Positions 27,798 through 36,976 are shown, counted from the stretch's first letter. The stretch: DNA of 64,000 nt from Methylomicrobium sp035916875 (GCF_035916875.1 NZ_JAXUHN010000085.1:1-64000), one strand, 5' to 3'. Notes: generated by a model not told the origin, from the sequence alone. A program made the numbers and translations.

Positions 27798-27925
27798 ACG
27801 GGTTCAGGGCTTATTCAGTCAGCTTGATTATGCTATTACGCCATTATTGATAGTATTTTCAGTTCGCTGTATTCCGCTTCGCGCGATCGGAACGGAATGT
27901 CGGCGGACTTTGGCCCCGGACTTTT

Positions 27926-28177
27926 ATGAAACAGTTAATCTTAGTGTTGGTGTTATCCGCATCGTTGACCTGTCGCGCAGCAGCCGACGAATTCATGGTC
28001 AGGATCAGCCTCGATCAGGCGACTCGGCAGGTGCTGGGCAGCGGCAACCACCGCGTGCTGGGGGCGCAAACGCTCATGATCAACGGCCGCGAAGTGCACG
28101 TGATTAAAGTGCTGACGCATGACGGGCGCATCCGCTATTTTCGGATCGACGCCGAAACCGGCGCGTTGCTAAGTTAA
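27926..28177 (+). CDS. Periplasmic PepSY-like protein
   Basis: 83 residues. Signal peptide at residues 1-20 (MKQLILVLVLSASLTCRAAA), then a single PepSY-like fold (ISLDQATRQVLGSG, RIRYFRIDAETGALLS). Such small proteins commonly precede OmpR-type two-component genes and may modulate the sensor. Here it is 23 bp before a response regulator, so the two are probably cotranscribed. The 128 bp before it show nothing notable. Confidence 0.75.
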   Translation: MKQLILVLVLSASLTCRAAADEFMVRISLDQATRQVLGSGNHRVLGAQTLMINGREVHVIKVLTHDGRIRYFRIDAETGALLS

Positions 28178-28200
28178 TCGTCAAGGAAAACGGAGCCATC

Positions 28201-28878
28201 ATGCGTATTCTGGTAGTTGAAGACGAACAACAATTGTGCGAGCAAATTCAACAATTCCTGGCTGACAAGGGCTTTGCGGTCGATAAGGCGCACACGGGCC
28301 GAGACGGTTTTTTCATGGGCAAGGAATACCCGATCGACGCCGCGATCATCGATATCGGCCTGCCCGATTTCTCGGGGATAGAATTGATCCAGCGCCTGCG
28401 CAAAAGCAAGATCAGCGTGCCGATCCTGATTCTGACCGCGCGTAGCCGCTGGCAGGAAAAGGTCGAAGGCCTAGAGGCCGGCGCGGACGACTATCTGGTC
28501 AAGCCGTTTCATTACGAAGAACTGCTGGCCCGGATCAATGCGCTGCTCAGGAGGTCGGTCGGCCAGGCCCATCCGGTGTTGACCCACGACAATATCGAAC
28601 TCGATACGGTCGCGCAGGAGGTCACCGTTTCAGGCGTCAAGCTCGAACTGACCGCCTACGAATACAAGGTGCTCGAATATTTGATGTTCAGGAAGGGCGA
28701 ACTGATCTCCAAATCAGTGCTGACTCAGCATATTTACGACGAGGATTTCGACCGCGACAGCAATGTGATCGAAGTATTCATCGGCCGTTTGCGCAAAAAA
28801 CTCGATCCCGACGGCACCCGCAAACCGATCGAAACACTACGCGGGCGCGGTTATCGGATTCCGGTCGAACATACCTGA
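28201..28878 (+). CDS. OmpR/PhoP-family response regulator
   Basis: 225 residues. The receiver domain has the acidic pocket VEDEQQ, the phospho-acceptor aspartate in AAIIDIGLPD (about residue 51) and LVKPFHYEELLARI. The C-terminal winged helix has TAYEYKVLEYL and VIEVFIGRLRKKLD, then LRGRGYRI. It resembles QseB/PmrA-type regulators that follow a PepSY gene. No histidine kinase follows: a hairpin and an unrelated Mut7-C gene come next. The partner kinase must lie elsewhere or be lost. Confidence 0.92.
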   Translation: MRILVVEDEQQLCEQIQQFLADKGFAVDKAHTGRDGFFMGKEYPIDAAIIDIGLPDFSGIELIQRLRKSKISVPILILTARSRWQEKVEGLEAGADDYLVKPFHYEELLARINALLRRSVGQAHPVLTHDNIELDTVAQEVTVSGVKLELTAYEYKVLEYLMFRKGELISKSVLTQHIYDEDFDRDSNVIEVFIGRLRKKLDPDGTRKPIETLRGRGYRIPVEHT

Positions 28879-28928
28879 ACGGATTGCGACGAACCGTTAG
28901 CAAAATTGAGCACAGTTGCGATTTTCCG

Positions 28929-28974
28929 CAAAAACATCCGCTTCAGACACTCTGTTTGTCAGTAGATGTTTTCG
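28929..28974 (+). terminator. Terminator-like hairpin after the response regulator
   Basis: AAAACATC (28931-28938) pairs with GATGTTTT (28965-28972) around a 26-base loop with a weak inner stem. The long loop makes it moderate evidence for termination between the regulator and the Mut7-C gene. Confidence 0.45.
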
Positions 28975-28996
28975 TTGACGGTCGCGACTTCCTGCC

Positions 28997-29782
28997 ATGA
29001 CACAGCCTCCCCAAAAACCAAACTGCCGGTTTGAAAATTCCGCCGAGTTCCGTTTTTACGAAGAGTTAAACGATTTTTTGCGCCCGGCGCAGCGCAAGCA
29101 TACGTTGATTTACCGATTCAATGGCAATCCGGGCATCAAGGATCCGATCGAAGTGTTCGGGGTGCCACATAGCGAGGTCGATTTGATCCTCGTGAACGGT
29201 GAATCAGTCGGCTTCGGCTATCAACTCGAAAATGCGGACCGGGTTGCGGTATATCCGGTGTTCGAGGGCTTCGATATTGCTCCGATTATCAAATTGCGCG
29301 CGGCGCCGTTACGAAGAATGGCATTTGTCGTCGACGTGAATCTGGGCAAGCTGGCTAAACTGTTGCGCTTGTTCGGATTCGACACGGTGTTTACGAATGC
29401 CTTGAATGACACGGAAATCGCCGCGATTTCAGTCGAACAGCAACGCATCGTGCTGACCCGCGACCGGCGGCTGTTATTTGCAAAAGCGATCATACATGGC
29501 TATTGGGTGCGTGCGGTCGATCCTTTGCAGCAACTCGCGGAAGTGATTCAGCGTTTCGATTTGGCGCATCAGCTCAGGCCATTTTGCCGTTGCACGGCTT
29601 GCAACGGCTTGATCGAGCCGGTCGAAAAGCAGGCGGTTCTGGATTTATTGGCGCCGAAGACGCGGTTGTATTATGAACGTTTTTACCGTTGCCAAGTCTG
29701 CGGGAAGGTGTATTGGGAAGGTTCGCATATCGACCACATTCGGCAGCGCTTTGCCGGCTATTTGAGCGGTACGGCGACTTAG
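28997..29782 (+). CDS. Mut7-C domain protein with N-terminal ubiquitin-like domain
   Basis: 261 residues. The N-terminal 85 residues (FRFYEELNDFLRPAQRKH, then SVGFGYQLENADRVAVYPVF) match the Mut7-C ubiquitin/ThiS-like domain. The rest is the Mut7-C PIN-fold domain (FVVDVNLGKLAKLLRLFGFD, VLTRDRRLL) followed by a zinc ribbon (CRCTACNGL and CQVCGKVYWEGSH). A role as an RNase is predicted from the fold; no substrate is known. Its 3' end overlaps rapZ by 4 bp on the opposite strand. Confidence 0.85.
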   Translation: MTQPPQKPNCRFENSAEFRFYEELNDFLRPAQRKHTLIYRFNGNPGIKDPIEVFGVPHSEVDLILVNGESVGFGYQLENADRVAVYPVFEGFDIAPIIKLRAAPLRRMAFVVDVNLGKLAKLLRLFGFDTVFTNALNDTEIAAISVEQQRIVLTRDRRLLFAKAIIHGYWVRAVDPLQQLAEVIQRFDLAHQLRPFCRCTACNGLIEPVEKQAVLDLLAPKTRLYYERFYRCQVCGKVYWEGSHIDHIRQRFAGYLSGTAT

Positions 29783-30636
29783 TGCAATTCCCGGTGTCGG
29801 ACGATCACGTTCAGGCGCGGACTGCGAAAGCGTTTGGCGAGCGAGTCGATCAGATAGACCGAGCGGTGTTGACCCCCAGTGCAGCCGACCGCGATGGTCA
29901 GATAGCTGCGGCCTTCGGCTTCGAAACGGGTAACCCAGCGTTCGAGAAAACCGACGATGTCGAGATAAAATTCATTGACCAGGGGCTGGCTTTTGAGAAA
30001 TTCGATCACCGCCTTATCCTTGCCGGTCAGTCCCCGCAGTTCCGGCAGCCAGTAAGGATTGGGCAGGCTGCGCGCGTCGAACACGAAATCGGCGTCCAAC
30101 GGGATACCGTGCTTGAAACCGAAAGATTGAAATTGCAGCGAGATTTGCCGGCTGTCGCGCTCGCCGATCTGATTCTGGATCAGTTCGCGCAACTCATGGT
30201 AATGCATTCGACTGGTGTCGATCACGAAACTCGCATAACGCGCGACCGGCGTCAGTAGTTCCTTTTCCATCCGTAGGGCTTCCTTGAGCGGCGTATTGAA
30301 ATCGGTCAAGGGATGTCTACGGCGCGTTTCGCTGTAACGCTTCAGCAGCACCGATTCATCGGCCTGCATGAAGATCACTTCGCAATCGATTTTTTTCTTG
30401 CGAATGAGGTTCATGGTCTCGGAAAAATTCAGCAGATCGTCCGAGGGATTGCGGGAGTCGATCCCGATCGCGGTCTTTCCGTAAGTTGTTTTATCTGCCG
30501 GCATCACATGGTTGATAAAATCATCCAGTAATGAGACCGGCAGGTTGTCGATACAATAATAGCCGCAGTCCTCCAAAGTATCGAGGGCGATGCTTTTGCC
30601 TGAGCCTGAAAGTCCGCTGACGATCAATAGTTTCAT
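29779..30636 (-). CDS. rapZ: RNase adapter protein RapZ
   Basis: 285 residues. N-terminal P-loop VSGLSGSGKSIALDTLED and CGYYCIDNLP, and the C-terminal signature VGCTGGQHRSVYLIDSLA. RapZ binds GlmZ-type small RNAs or glucosamine-6-phosphate and directs RNase E to them in enterics. In other groups it has related regulatory roles. It is the last gene of the rpoN block. The usual neighbours ptsN and npr are missing. Confidence 0.95.
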   Translation of the reverse strand: MKLLIVSGLSGSGKSIALDTLEDCGYYCIDNLPVSLLDDFINHVMPADKTTYGKTAIGIDSRNPSDDLLNFSETMNLIRKKKIDCEVIFMQADESVLLKRYSETRRRHPLTDFNTPLKEALRMEKELLTPVARYASFVIDTSRMHYHELRELIQNQIGERDSRQISLQFQSFGFKHGIPLDADFVFDARSLPNPYWLPELRGLTGKDKAVIEFLKSQPLVNEFYLDIVGFLERWVTRFEAEGRSYLTIAVGCTGGQHRSVYLIDSLAKRFRSPRLNVIVRHRELH

Positions 30637-30651
30637 GAGGTGGCCAAGGTT

Positions 30652-30716
30652 CAGGGGACAAGGCTCAAGGTGGGCAAGCTAGAGCGCTTGCCTTACTCGT
30701 TGCGCCTTGTTCCCTG
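30652..30716. repeat. Two-tier palindrome between hpf and rapZ
   Basis: CAGGGGACAAGGC (30652-30664) pairs with GCCTTGTTCCCTG (30704-30716), 12 of 13 bases. Inside it GGCAAGC (30673-30679) pairs perfectly with GCTTGCC (30686-30692). It could be an intergenic palindromic repeat or an RNA hairpin separating hpf from rapZ. It occupies the position where ptsN is found in relatives. Confidence 0.5.
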
Positions 30717-30727
30717 TAACCGCTTTA

Positions 30728-31015
30728 TCAATGTCCCAAGTGCTTTTCTTTATGCTTGATGATTTGGCGATCCAACTTGTCAACCATGTTGTCGATCGCG
30801 ACATACATGTCGTCCTGATGGTCTTCGGCGAATAATTTCGCCCCGCTGATTTGCAGGGTCGCCTCAGCTTTATGGATCAATTTCTCGACTGCCAGAATGA
30901 CGTGGACGTCCGTGACGTTGTCAAAATGGCGGGCCAGCTTTTCAAACTTCGAATCGACGTGCGCTTTCAGCGAGTCGGTAACTTCGAGATGATGGCCGGT
31001 AACGATGACGTGCAT
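30728..31015 (-). CDS. hpf: Ribosome hibernation promoting factor (short form)
   Basis: 95 residues (MHVIVTGHHLEVTDSLKAHV), a single HPF/RaiA fold without the C-terminal dimerisation domain of the long form. AVEKLIHKAEATLQI and DDMYVAIDNMVDKLDRQI match the family. Short HPF promotes 100S ribosome dimers together with RMF. It lies just after rpoN, in the standard order. AGGAG precedes the ATG. Confidence 0.95.
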   Translation of the reverse strand: MHVIVTGHHLEVTDSLKAHVDSKFEKLARHFDNVTDVHVILAVEKLIHKAEATLQISGAKLFAEDHQDDMYVAIDNMVDKLDRQIIKHKEKHLGH

Positions 31016-31055
31016 AGTAAACTCCTCTTTTGTTAAATGATTGTTATGCGCCTGC

Positions 31056-32504
31056 CTACATAATACGTTTTCTTTCGCTTGATGAAGCGATTAGCATCGC
31101 TTCGCGATATTTCGCAATGGTCCTGCGGGCAACCTGAATGCCCTTTTCTTGTAGCAGTTCGGCTATTTTACTATCACTGAGCGGTTTTGCCGGATTTTCA
31201 TTGCCGATTAATTCTTTGATGAATGCGCGGATAGCGGTTGACGAGCATTCGCCGCCGCCTTCGGTCGAAACGTGGCTGGAAAAGAAATATTTGAATTCGA
31301 AGATGCCGCGCGGGGTGTGCATGTATTTTTGGGTCGTCACGCGCGAGATGGTGGATTCGTGCAGATCGAGTTCCTCGGCAATTTCCTTCAACACCATCGG
31401 CTTCATCGCGATCGAGCCGTGCTCGAGAAAGCCGGTCTGTTTTTCGACGATGCTGCGGGCGACCCTGAGCAGCGTGTCGTTGCGGCTATTCAGGCTCTTG
31501 ATGAACCAGCGCGCTTCCTGCAGATGGTCCTTCATGCAGACGTTGTCCTTGCTGTCGTCCGCGCGCTTGATTAGCGCCGAATAATACGGATTGATGCGCA
31601 GTTTCGGCGCGATGTCGGGATTCAGGTTGACCTGCCAGCGTCCGTTCTTTTTGGCCACATAGACATCCGGAATCACATAACTCGATTCGGATTCCTGGAT
31701 TTTGGCGCCGGGCTTCGGGTCGAGCGTCCGGATCAGCGCAACCGCGGCACTGAGTTGCTGTTCGCCGAGATTCAATTTACGCATCAGTTTGTTGCGTTCC
31801 TGTGTAGCCAGCAAATCCAGGTGTTGAGTGACGATACGCAAAGCATCGCCGCGGTAAAGCGTATCTTCGGGCAACTGCTCCAACTGCAGGCGCAGGCTGT
31901 CGGCCAGGTCGGCCGCCGCAATGCCGGGTGGGTCGAAATGTTGAATCCGATGCAGCACCGCATTCACTTCGTCGAAATCGAGATCGTCGATCTGACTTTG
32001 CAGGCCCTCGAAAATATCTTCTATGGGGCTGGTCAGATAGCCTTCTTGATCGATCGAGTCGATGATCGCGAGCGCGATCGCATGGTCGCGTTCGCTGAAT
32101 TTGGTCAGATCGACCTGCCACAGCAGATGATCGAGCAGGGTCGAGGATTTGCTGCGTTGGGTTTCAAAATCCTGGTCGTCGGCACTGTCATTACCACTCC
32201 ATTCGGGCGTGGCGTCGAAGATATCTTCCCAAGAAGAATCGAGCGGCAATTCGTCGGGAATATCGGTTTGCGAACCCTCGCTGGTCACCGTGTCGGTCGT
32301 GTCGATCTTTTTTTCGGGTATCGGTTCGAGTGTTTGCGGGTTATGCTCGTCTTCGCCGAGTTCCAGCATCATGTTCGATTCGAGCGCCTGTTCGATTTCC
32401 TGCTGCAAATCGAGCGTCGACATTTGCAATAGACGAATTGCTTGCTGCAATTGCGGCGTCATCGTCATTTGCTGGCCGAGCTTGAAATGGAGCGACTGTT
32501 TCAT
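31056..32504 (-). CDS. rpoN: RNA polymerase sigma-54 factor
   Basis: 482 residues. The N-terminal activator-interaction region is glutamine-rich (MTPQLQQAIRLLQMSTLDLQ). The acidic region II follows, then the core-binding domain, an HTH (LHESTISRVTTQKYMHTPRG) and the RpoN box VARRTIAKYREAM. It directs transcription from -24/-12 promoters with enhancer-binding ATPases, often for nitrogen metabolism or motility. Complete and of normal length. Confidence 0.97.
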   Translation of the reverse strand: MKQSLHFKLGQQMTMTPQLQQAIRLLQMSTLDLQQEIEQALESNMMLELGEDEHNPQTLEPIPEKKIDTTDTVTSEGSQTDIPDELPLDSSWEDIFDATPEWSGNDSADDQDFETQRSKSSTLLDHLLWQVDLTKFSERDHAIALAIIDSIDQEGYLTSPIEDIFEGLQSQIDDLDFDEVNAVLHRIQHFDPPGIAAADLADSLRLQLEQLPEDTLYRGDALRIVTQHLDLLATQERNKLMRKLNLGEQQLSAAVALIRTLDPKPGAKIQESESSYVIPDVYVAKKNGRWQVNLNPDIAPKLRINPYYSALIKRADDSKDNVCMKDHLQEARWFIKSLNSRNDTLLRVARSIVEKQTGFLEHGSIAMKPMVLKEIAEELDLHESTISRVTTQKYMHTPRGIFEFKYFFSSHVSTEGGGECSSTAIRAFIKELIGNENPAKPLSDSKIAELLQEKGIQVARRTIAKYREAMLIASSSERKRIM

Positions 32505-32531
32505 GACGGTGAATTTATCATAATGAGTGAT

Positions 32532-33257
32532 TTAAAGACTAAAGTTGTTGCCGAGATACACTTTGCGCACTTCTTCATTGGCGACGATCGCATCGGCCCC
32601 GCCTTCGGCGATGACCTTGCCATCGCTAAGTATATACGCCCTGTCGCAAATACCCAGCGTTTCCCGGACATTGTGCTCGGTGATCAGGATTCCGATACCC
32701 CGGTCTTTCAGATGGATGATGATATTTTTGATGTCTTCGACCGAAATCGGATCGACACCGGCGAAGGGTTCGTCGAGCAGGATGAAGCGCGGATTGCAGG
32801 CCAAGGCCCTGGCGATTTCGAGTCGCCGCCGCTCACCGCCCGACAGGCTCATGGCCATCTGCTTGCGCAGACGCGGAATATGCAGTTCTTCCAGAAGATC
32901 CTCAATGGCCAGATCGATTTGTCCGCGGGTCAGATCTCCGCGCAACTCCAGCACCGCGCGGATATTGTCCGAGACGCTGAGTTTACGGAAGATGGACGGT
33001 TCCTGCGGCAGATAACCGATGCCCAATTGGGCGCGTAAATACATCGGGTGGTGGGTGATGTCGAGCGAATCGAGCGTGATTTCACCCCCATCGGCCTTGA
33101 CCAGGCCGACCATCATATAAAAACTGGTGGTTTTGCCGGCGCCGTTCGGCCCCAAAAGCCCTACGACCTCGCCGGTATTCACCTCGAGTGAGACGCCTTT
33201 CACGACATGGCGCTGATTGTAATTCTTGATCAGTTGATTGGCGGCGAGTCGGGTCAT
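32532..33257 (-). CDS. lptB: LPS export ABC transporter ATPase LptB
   Basis: 241 residues. Walker A GPNGAGKTTSFYMMVG, signature LSGGERRRLEIARAL, Walker B FILLDEPFAGVD. LptB dimer with LptF and LptG (not here) extracts lipopolysaccharide from the inner membrane and pushes it over the LptC-LptA bridge. Starts 6 bp after lptA. Confidence 0.97.
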   Translation of the reverse strand: MTRLAANQLIKNYNQRHVVKGVSLEVNTGEVVGLLGPNGAGKTTSFYMMVGLVKADGGEITLDSLDITHHPMYLRAQLGIGYLPQEPSIFRKLSVSDNIRAVLELRGDLTRGQIDLAIEDLLEELHIPRLRKQMAMSLSGGERRRLEIARALACNPRFILLDEPFAGVDPISVEDIKNIIIHLKDRGIGILITEHNVRETLGICDRAYILSDGKVIAEGGADAIVANEEVRKVYLGNNFSL

Positions 33258-33263
33258 CGCGTT

Positions 33264-33776
33264 TTACTTTTTCGCTTTCGGTTGCAAGGTCACGCGCACG
33301 CGTTTGGAGTCGGTCGATTTATCGCCGGCCTTGACCAGCGAGGTATTGATATCGTATTCGATATAATCGCTTGCATAGGTGCCGGTACCTTGTTTGACCG
33401 TGGCGTTATTTTTCAGGATCAGCAGGTTTTTTTTCGGATAATACTCGCCGATCAGCGCATCGCCGATGATGTCTTCCTTGCCCGGGCTCGGTGTTTGTTT
33501 GAAGTGGGCAGGATTGCCGGTAAACACCAGTTTTTCCGCATCGCCATCGACAAAATGCACGACCAGCTTGTCCGAATTGACCTTGATGCTGCCCTGGATC
33601 GATACTACATCACCGGTGTAGATGCTGACCGCGGCCTTGTCGTCATAGGTCGCGGTATTCGAATCGATCGTGATCGGTTGTTCGGCGTCGGTCGCCAAGG
33701 CGTGCGCGGCGGCACCGTAAAAAACGGACAGCAGTAGACCCAGGCTTAAATAACCGCTAAGTTTATTTGGTTCCAT
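33264..33776 (-). CDS. lptA: LPS transport periplasmic protein LptA
   Basis: 170 residues. Signal peptide (about residues 1-28, ending AAHALA), then an OstA-type beta-jellyroll starting with EQPITIDSNTATYDDKAA and SIYTGDVVSIQGSIKV. The lysine-rich tail (LQPKAKK) is common. It forms the periplasmic bridge for LPS. It overlaps lptC by 14 bp. Confidence 0.94.
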   Translation of the reverse strand: MEPNKLSGYLSLGLLLSVFYGAAAHALATDAEQPITIDSNTATYDDKAAVSIYTGDVVSIQGSIKVNSDKLVVHFVDGDAEKLVFTGNPAHFKQTPSPGKEDIIGDALIGEYYPKKNLLILKNNATVKQGTGTYASDYIEYDINTSLVKAGDKSTDSKRVRVTLQPKAKK

Positions 33777-34329
33777 ATTTTCCCTGCACTTTCGACAGCA
33801 ATTGCAGATGTACCGGCTGTTCGAATACCAGTTTCATGCCGACGCCGGTGGTGCGGTTCGGCGGACTGATCAATTCGGCCCAGGCATCGGTCTCGGCGTA
33901 ATGCGTTTCCGGTTTGACTCTGACATTGGAGGTATTGATGGTCAAGGGCCTGACGCCCGTGCCTTTATCTCTGCTTACTGTAACCTTGCCGTTCATTTGC
34001 AAATTCTTGCCGTCCGCGGACAAAATGCCCGTTTCCGCATTGATGACCCAGGGAGGCGCCGTTTCATTATGGAAAAACATCAGCGGTTTGTCCAAATGCG
34101 TCGTGCCGTCATCGCTGTAATGGGTCATCCGGTCGGCGGTCAGTTTGCTTTTTAGCAGGCCGTTATCGCCCATCTCCCATTTGTGGTAGCCGGTGCTGAA
34201 ATAATCCGGGCTGTGCGGCGGCACGACCATCAGTCCTTCCTTCTCGGTGACGGTCAGTTCGACCAGTCCCCAGCTCAACAGGGCGAGCGCGGCAAGGTAC
34301 AGATGAAAGCGAAAATGCCGCAACCTCAT
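33763..34329 (-). CDS. lptC: LPS export protein LptC
   Basis: 188 residues. One N-terminal membrane anchor (LYLAALALLSWGLVELTV), followed by a periplasmic jellyroll with the YFSTGYHKWEMGDNGLLKSK opening typical of LptC. It receives LPS from LptBFG and passes it to LptA. It overlaps both lptA and kdsC by a few bases, a tightly coupled operon. Confidence 0.93.
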   Translation of the reverse strand: MRLRHFRFHLYLAALALLSWGLVELTVTEKEGLMVVPPHSPDYFSTGYHKWEMGDNGLLKSKLTADRMTHYSDDGTTHLDKPLMFFHNETAPPWVINAETGILSADGKNLQMNGKVTVSRDKGTGVRPLTINTSNVRVKPETHYAETDAWAELISPPNRTTGVGMKLVFEQPVHLQLLSKVQGKYGTK

Positions 34330-34850
34330 TGCAAATAACTGTCCAAAATCGCTTCATAACTGCCCTGCGCCTGCATGATCAGGTCGCAGACTTCGCGGAC
34401 TGCACCGCGCCCGCCTTGCAGCGTCGTGCACCAGTCGGCGCGCACCTTCACGTCGGGATGCGCGTCATTGACCGCGATCGCGAGGCCGACCTTGATCATC
34501 AGCGGCAAGTCCAGCAAATCATCGCCGACATAGGCGGCCTGCTCCTGCGTGTACCCGGTTTTGCCGAGCAAGTCCTCGAACGCCTGGCGTTTGTTTTCGT
34601 GGCCCTGGTACACATAGTCGATGCCGAGCATCTTCATCCTGAGCGCGACCGATTTGGATTTGCGCCCCGAAATGATACCGACGTCCACGCCGGTACGTTT
34701 GAGCAGTTTGATGCCGTGGCCGTCGCGGGCATGAAAAGACTTGTATTCGTTACCGAAAAAATCGAAAAACAGCCGGCCGTCGGTCAATACGCCATCGACG
34801 TCGAGCACCAATAATTTGATCTTTTTGGCTTTGTCAATCACTTTTTGCAT
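34326..34850 (-). CDS. kdsC: 3-deoxy-D-manno-octulosonate 8-phosphate phosphatase KdsC
   Basis: 174 residues. C0-type HAD phosphatase lacking a cap: VLDVDGVLTDGRLFFD (motif I), GIISGRKS (motif II), and YVGDDLLDLPLMIKVGLAI (motif IV). It makes Kdo for the LPS inner core. It stands between kdsD and lptC, the usual place. Confidence 0.96.
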   Translation of the reverse strand: MQKVIDKAKKIKLLVLDVDGVLTDGRLFFDFFGNEYKSFHARDGHGIKLLKRTGVDVGIISGRKSKSVALRMKMLGIDYVYQGHENKRQAFEDLLGKTGYTQEQAAYVGDDLLDLPLMIKVGLAIAVNDAHPDVKVRADWCTTLQGGRGAVREVCDLIMQAQGSYEAILDSYLQ

Positions 34851-34859
34851 GGGTAATCC

Positions 34860-35837
34860 TTAGACGATACCGGCCCGGATCAGGTCGTGCATGTTCAACG
34901 CGCCGACCGCGCGGCGTTCCCGATCAATTACGATCAACGCATTGATCCGTTTTTGCTCCATGATCTGCATCGCTTCAGCCGCCATCGTGTCGATACCGAT
35001 GGTCGTGCAATGGGCGGTCATCACCGTGTCGATGCGGGTGCTATGGATGTCCGGATTCTTGCCGAGCATGCGCCGTAAATCACCGTCGGTAAAAATGCCC
35101 GCCACTTTGCTATCGGCATCGACGATCGCGGTCATGCCGAGTTTCTTCTCGGTCATTTCGAGCAGCGCCTCGCTGATCAGCGCGGTCTCGCGCACCGCCG
35201 GCATCTCGGCGCCGGTGTGCATGATGTCGCTGACCCGCAGCAGCAGGCGTTTGCCGAGGCTGCCGCCCGGATGCGACAGCGCGAAATCGTCGCGGGTAAA
35301 GCCGCGGGCCTCCAGCAGAGACACCGCGAGTGCGTCGCCCATCGCCAGCGCGGCGGTCGTGCTCGAGGTCGGCGCCAAGCCGAGCGGGCAGGCTTCCTGC
35401 GCGACGCCGACATCGATATGCACGGTCGCCAGCGTCCCCAAGGTCGATGCCGGATTGCCGGTCATCGCGATCAACGGCACGCCGAGGCGCTTGATGATCG
35501 GCAGAATCGTCAACACTTCCTCGGTTTCGCCGGAATTGGACAGCGCCAACACCACATCCTGCTTTGTGATCATGCCCAAATCGCCGTGGCTGGCCTCGCC
35601 CGGATGTACGAAAAACGCCGGTGTGCCGGTGCTGGCCAAAGTCGCGGCGATTTTGCCGGCGATATGCCCCGATTTGCCCATGCCGGTCACGACCACACGG
35701 CCGTTGCAGGCAAACATCAGCCGGCAAGCAGCGGTAAAATGCTCGTCGATGCGTTCGGCCAGCGCCGCAACGGCTTGAGATTCCACTTGAATCACCGCCA
35801 GCGCCAATACGCGCAGTTCCTGATCGTGCAGCATCAT
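34860..35837 (-). CDS. kdsD: D-arabinose 5-phosphate isomerase KdsD
   Basis: 325 residues. An SIS domain (VVTGMGKSGHIAGKIAATLAS, then FFVHPGEASHGDLGM and LSNSGETEEV) with the SHPGGSLGKRLLLRV segment is followed by two CBS repeats (VADIFTDGDLRR-type GIFTDGDLRRML). It converts ribulose 5-phosphate to arabinose 5-phosphate, the first committed Kdo step. First gene of the leftward kds-lpt-rpoN run. Confidence 0.96.
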   Translation of the reverse strand: MMLHDQELRVLALAVIQVESQAVAALAERIDEHFTAACRLMFACNGRVVVTGMGKSGHIAGKIAATLASTGTPAFFVHPGEASHGDLGMITKQDVVLALSNSGETEEVLTILPIIKRLGVPLIAMTGNPASTLGTLATVHIDVGVAQEACPLGLAPTSSTTAALAMGDALAVSLLEARGFTRDDFALSHPGGSLGKRLLLRVSDIMHTGAEMPAVRETALISEALLEMTEKKLGMTAIVDADSKVAGIFTDGDLRRMLGKNPDIHSTRIDTVMTAHCTTIGIDTMAAEAMQIMEQKRINALIVIDRERRAVGALNMHDLIRAGIV

Positions 35838-36137
35838 CTGCGGGGACGGCGGCCGGGCCGCGGCATTAAAGTCATTGGCAAGTGTCGGTTGAGCATTTAA
35901 AAACGCCCATTATGACATGATTAGCCGGGTAATGGTCTACGGGCGCAACGTTAAAATCGGCAAACGGCGGCCGGCATGTACTACTTGATCGTGAATCCGG
36001 CGTGGCCCGATGCCGGCCGATCACGCCGCGCGCCATTATGACATTACCGTTAAAAGCCTCATAGTTTATTGACTTTATAGAGATTATTCAGTGACAATAG
36101 AGAGTTTATATCGTCGAACCCAAACCGAAAGCCGCGC
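35838..36137. other. Divergent kdsD/mlaF intergenic region
   Basis: 300 bp between divergent genes, expected to hold both promoters. CCATTATGACAT occurs twice as a direct repeat (35907 and 36033 areas). A TTGACT near 36068 lacks a convincing -10 at 17 bp. No small gene is visible. Confidence 0.4.
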
Positions 36138-36965
36138 ATGGAAAACAGCGTAAAACAACAAGACAATCTGGTCGGTGTGCGCAAGCTGTCGTTTTCGCGC
36201 GGCGAAAAAAAAATTTTTGACGACATCACGCTGGATATCGAGCGCGGCAAGGTCACCGCAATCATGGGTCCTAGCGGCACCGGCAAAACAACCTTGTTGA
36301 GGCTGATCGGCGGACAGTTGACGCCGGCTTCGGGTTCGATTCATGTCGACGGGCAGAATGTGCACCGGCTGCGCCGGGCGGAATTGTACAATCTCAGGAA
36401 ACGCATCGGCATGCTGTTTCAAAGCGGCGCGTTGCTGACCGACATGAATGTTTTCGACAACGTCGCGTTTCCGCTTCGCGAACATACGCGACTGCCCGAA
36501 TCGATGATCCGCACGCTGGTGCTGATGAAACTGCATGCGGTGGGCCTGCGCGGCGCGCGCGATCTGATGCCGAACGAATTGTCCGGCGGCATGGCCCGGC
36601 GGATCGCGCTGGCCCGGGCGATCGCACTCGATCCGATGATGATCATGTACGACGAACCGTTTACCGGGCAAGACCCGATTTCGATGGGCGCATTGGTGCA
36701 TCTGATCAAATCGCTGAATACGACCCTCGGCCTGACCAGCATCATCGTCTCGCACGACGTACACGAAACGATGGCGATTGCGGACTATATCTATCTGATT
36801 TCGGGCGGTAAAATTGTCGGGCATGGCTCCCCCGAAGAAATCAGGCAATCCCCGTCCGACTGGGTGCAGCAGTTCATGACCGGCGCGGCGGACGGCCCGG
36901 TGCATTTCCACTATCCAGCCAAAGACTATTTCGACGATCTAGTCGCGACAGGAAAGCGTTACTGA
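36138..36965 (+). CDS. mlaF: Phospholipid ABC transporter ATP-binding protein MlaF
   Basis: 275 residues. Walker A MGPSGTGKTTLLRLIGGQ, signature LSGGMARRIALARAI, Walker B MIMYDEPFTGQDPIS. It powers the Mla system, which keeps phospholipids off the outer leaflet of the outer membrane. First of mlaF-mlaE-mlaD-mlaB. Confidence 0.95.
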   Translation: MENSVKQQDNLVGVRKLSFSRGEKKIFDDITLDIERGKVTAIMGPSGTGKTTLLRLIGGQLTPASGSIHVDGQNVHRLRRAELYNLRKRIGMLFQSGALLTDMNVFDNVAFPLREHTRLPESMIRTLVLMKLHAVGLRGARDLMPNELSGGMARRIALARAIALDPMMIMYDEPFTGQDPISMGALVHLIKSLNTTLGLTSIIVSHDVHETMAIADYIYLISGGKIVGHGSPEEIRQSPSDWVQQFMTGAADGPVHFHYPAKDYFDDLVATGKRY

Positions 36966-36976
36966 TTTTCGGAGCG

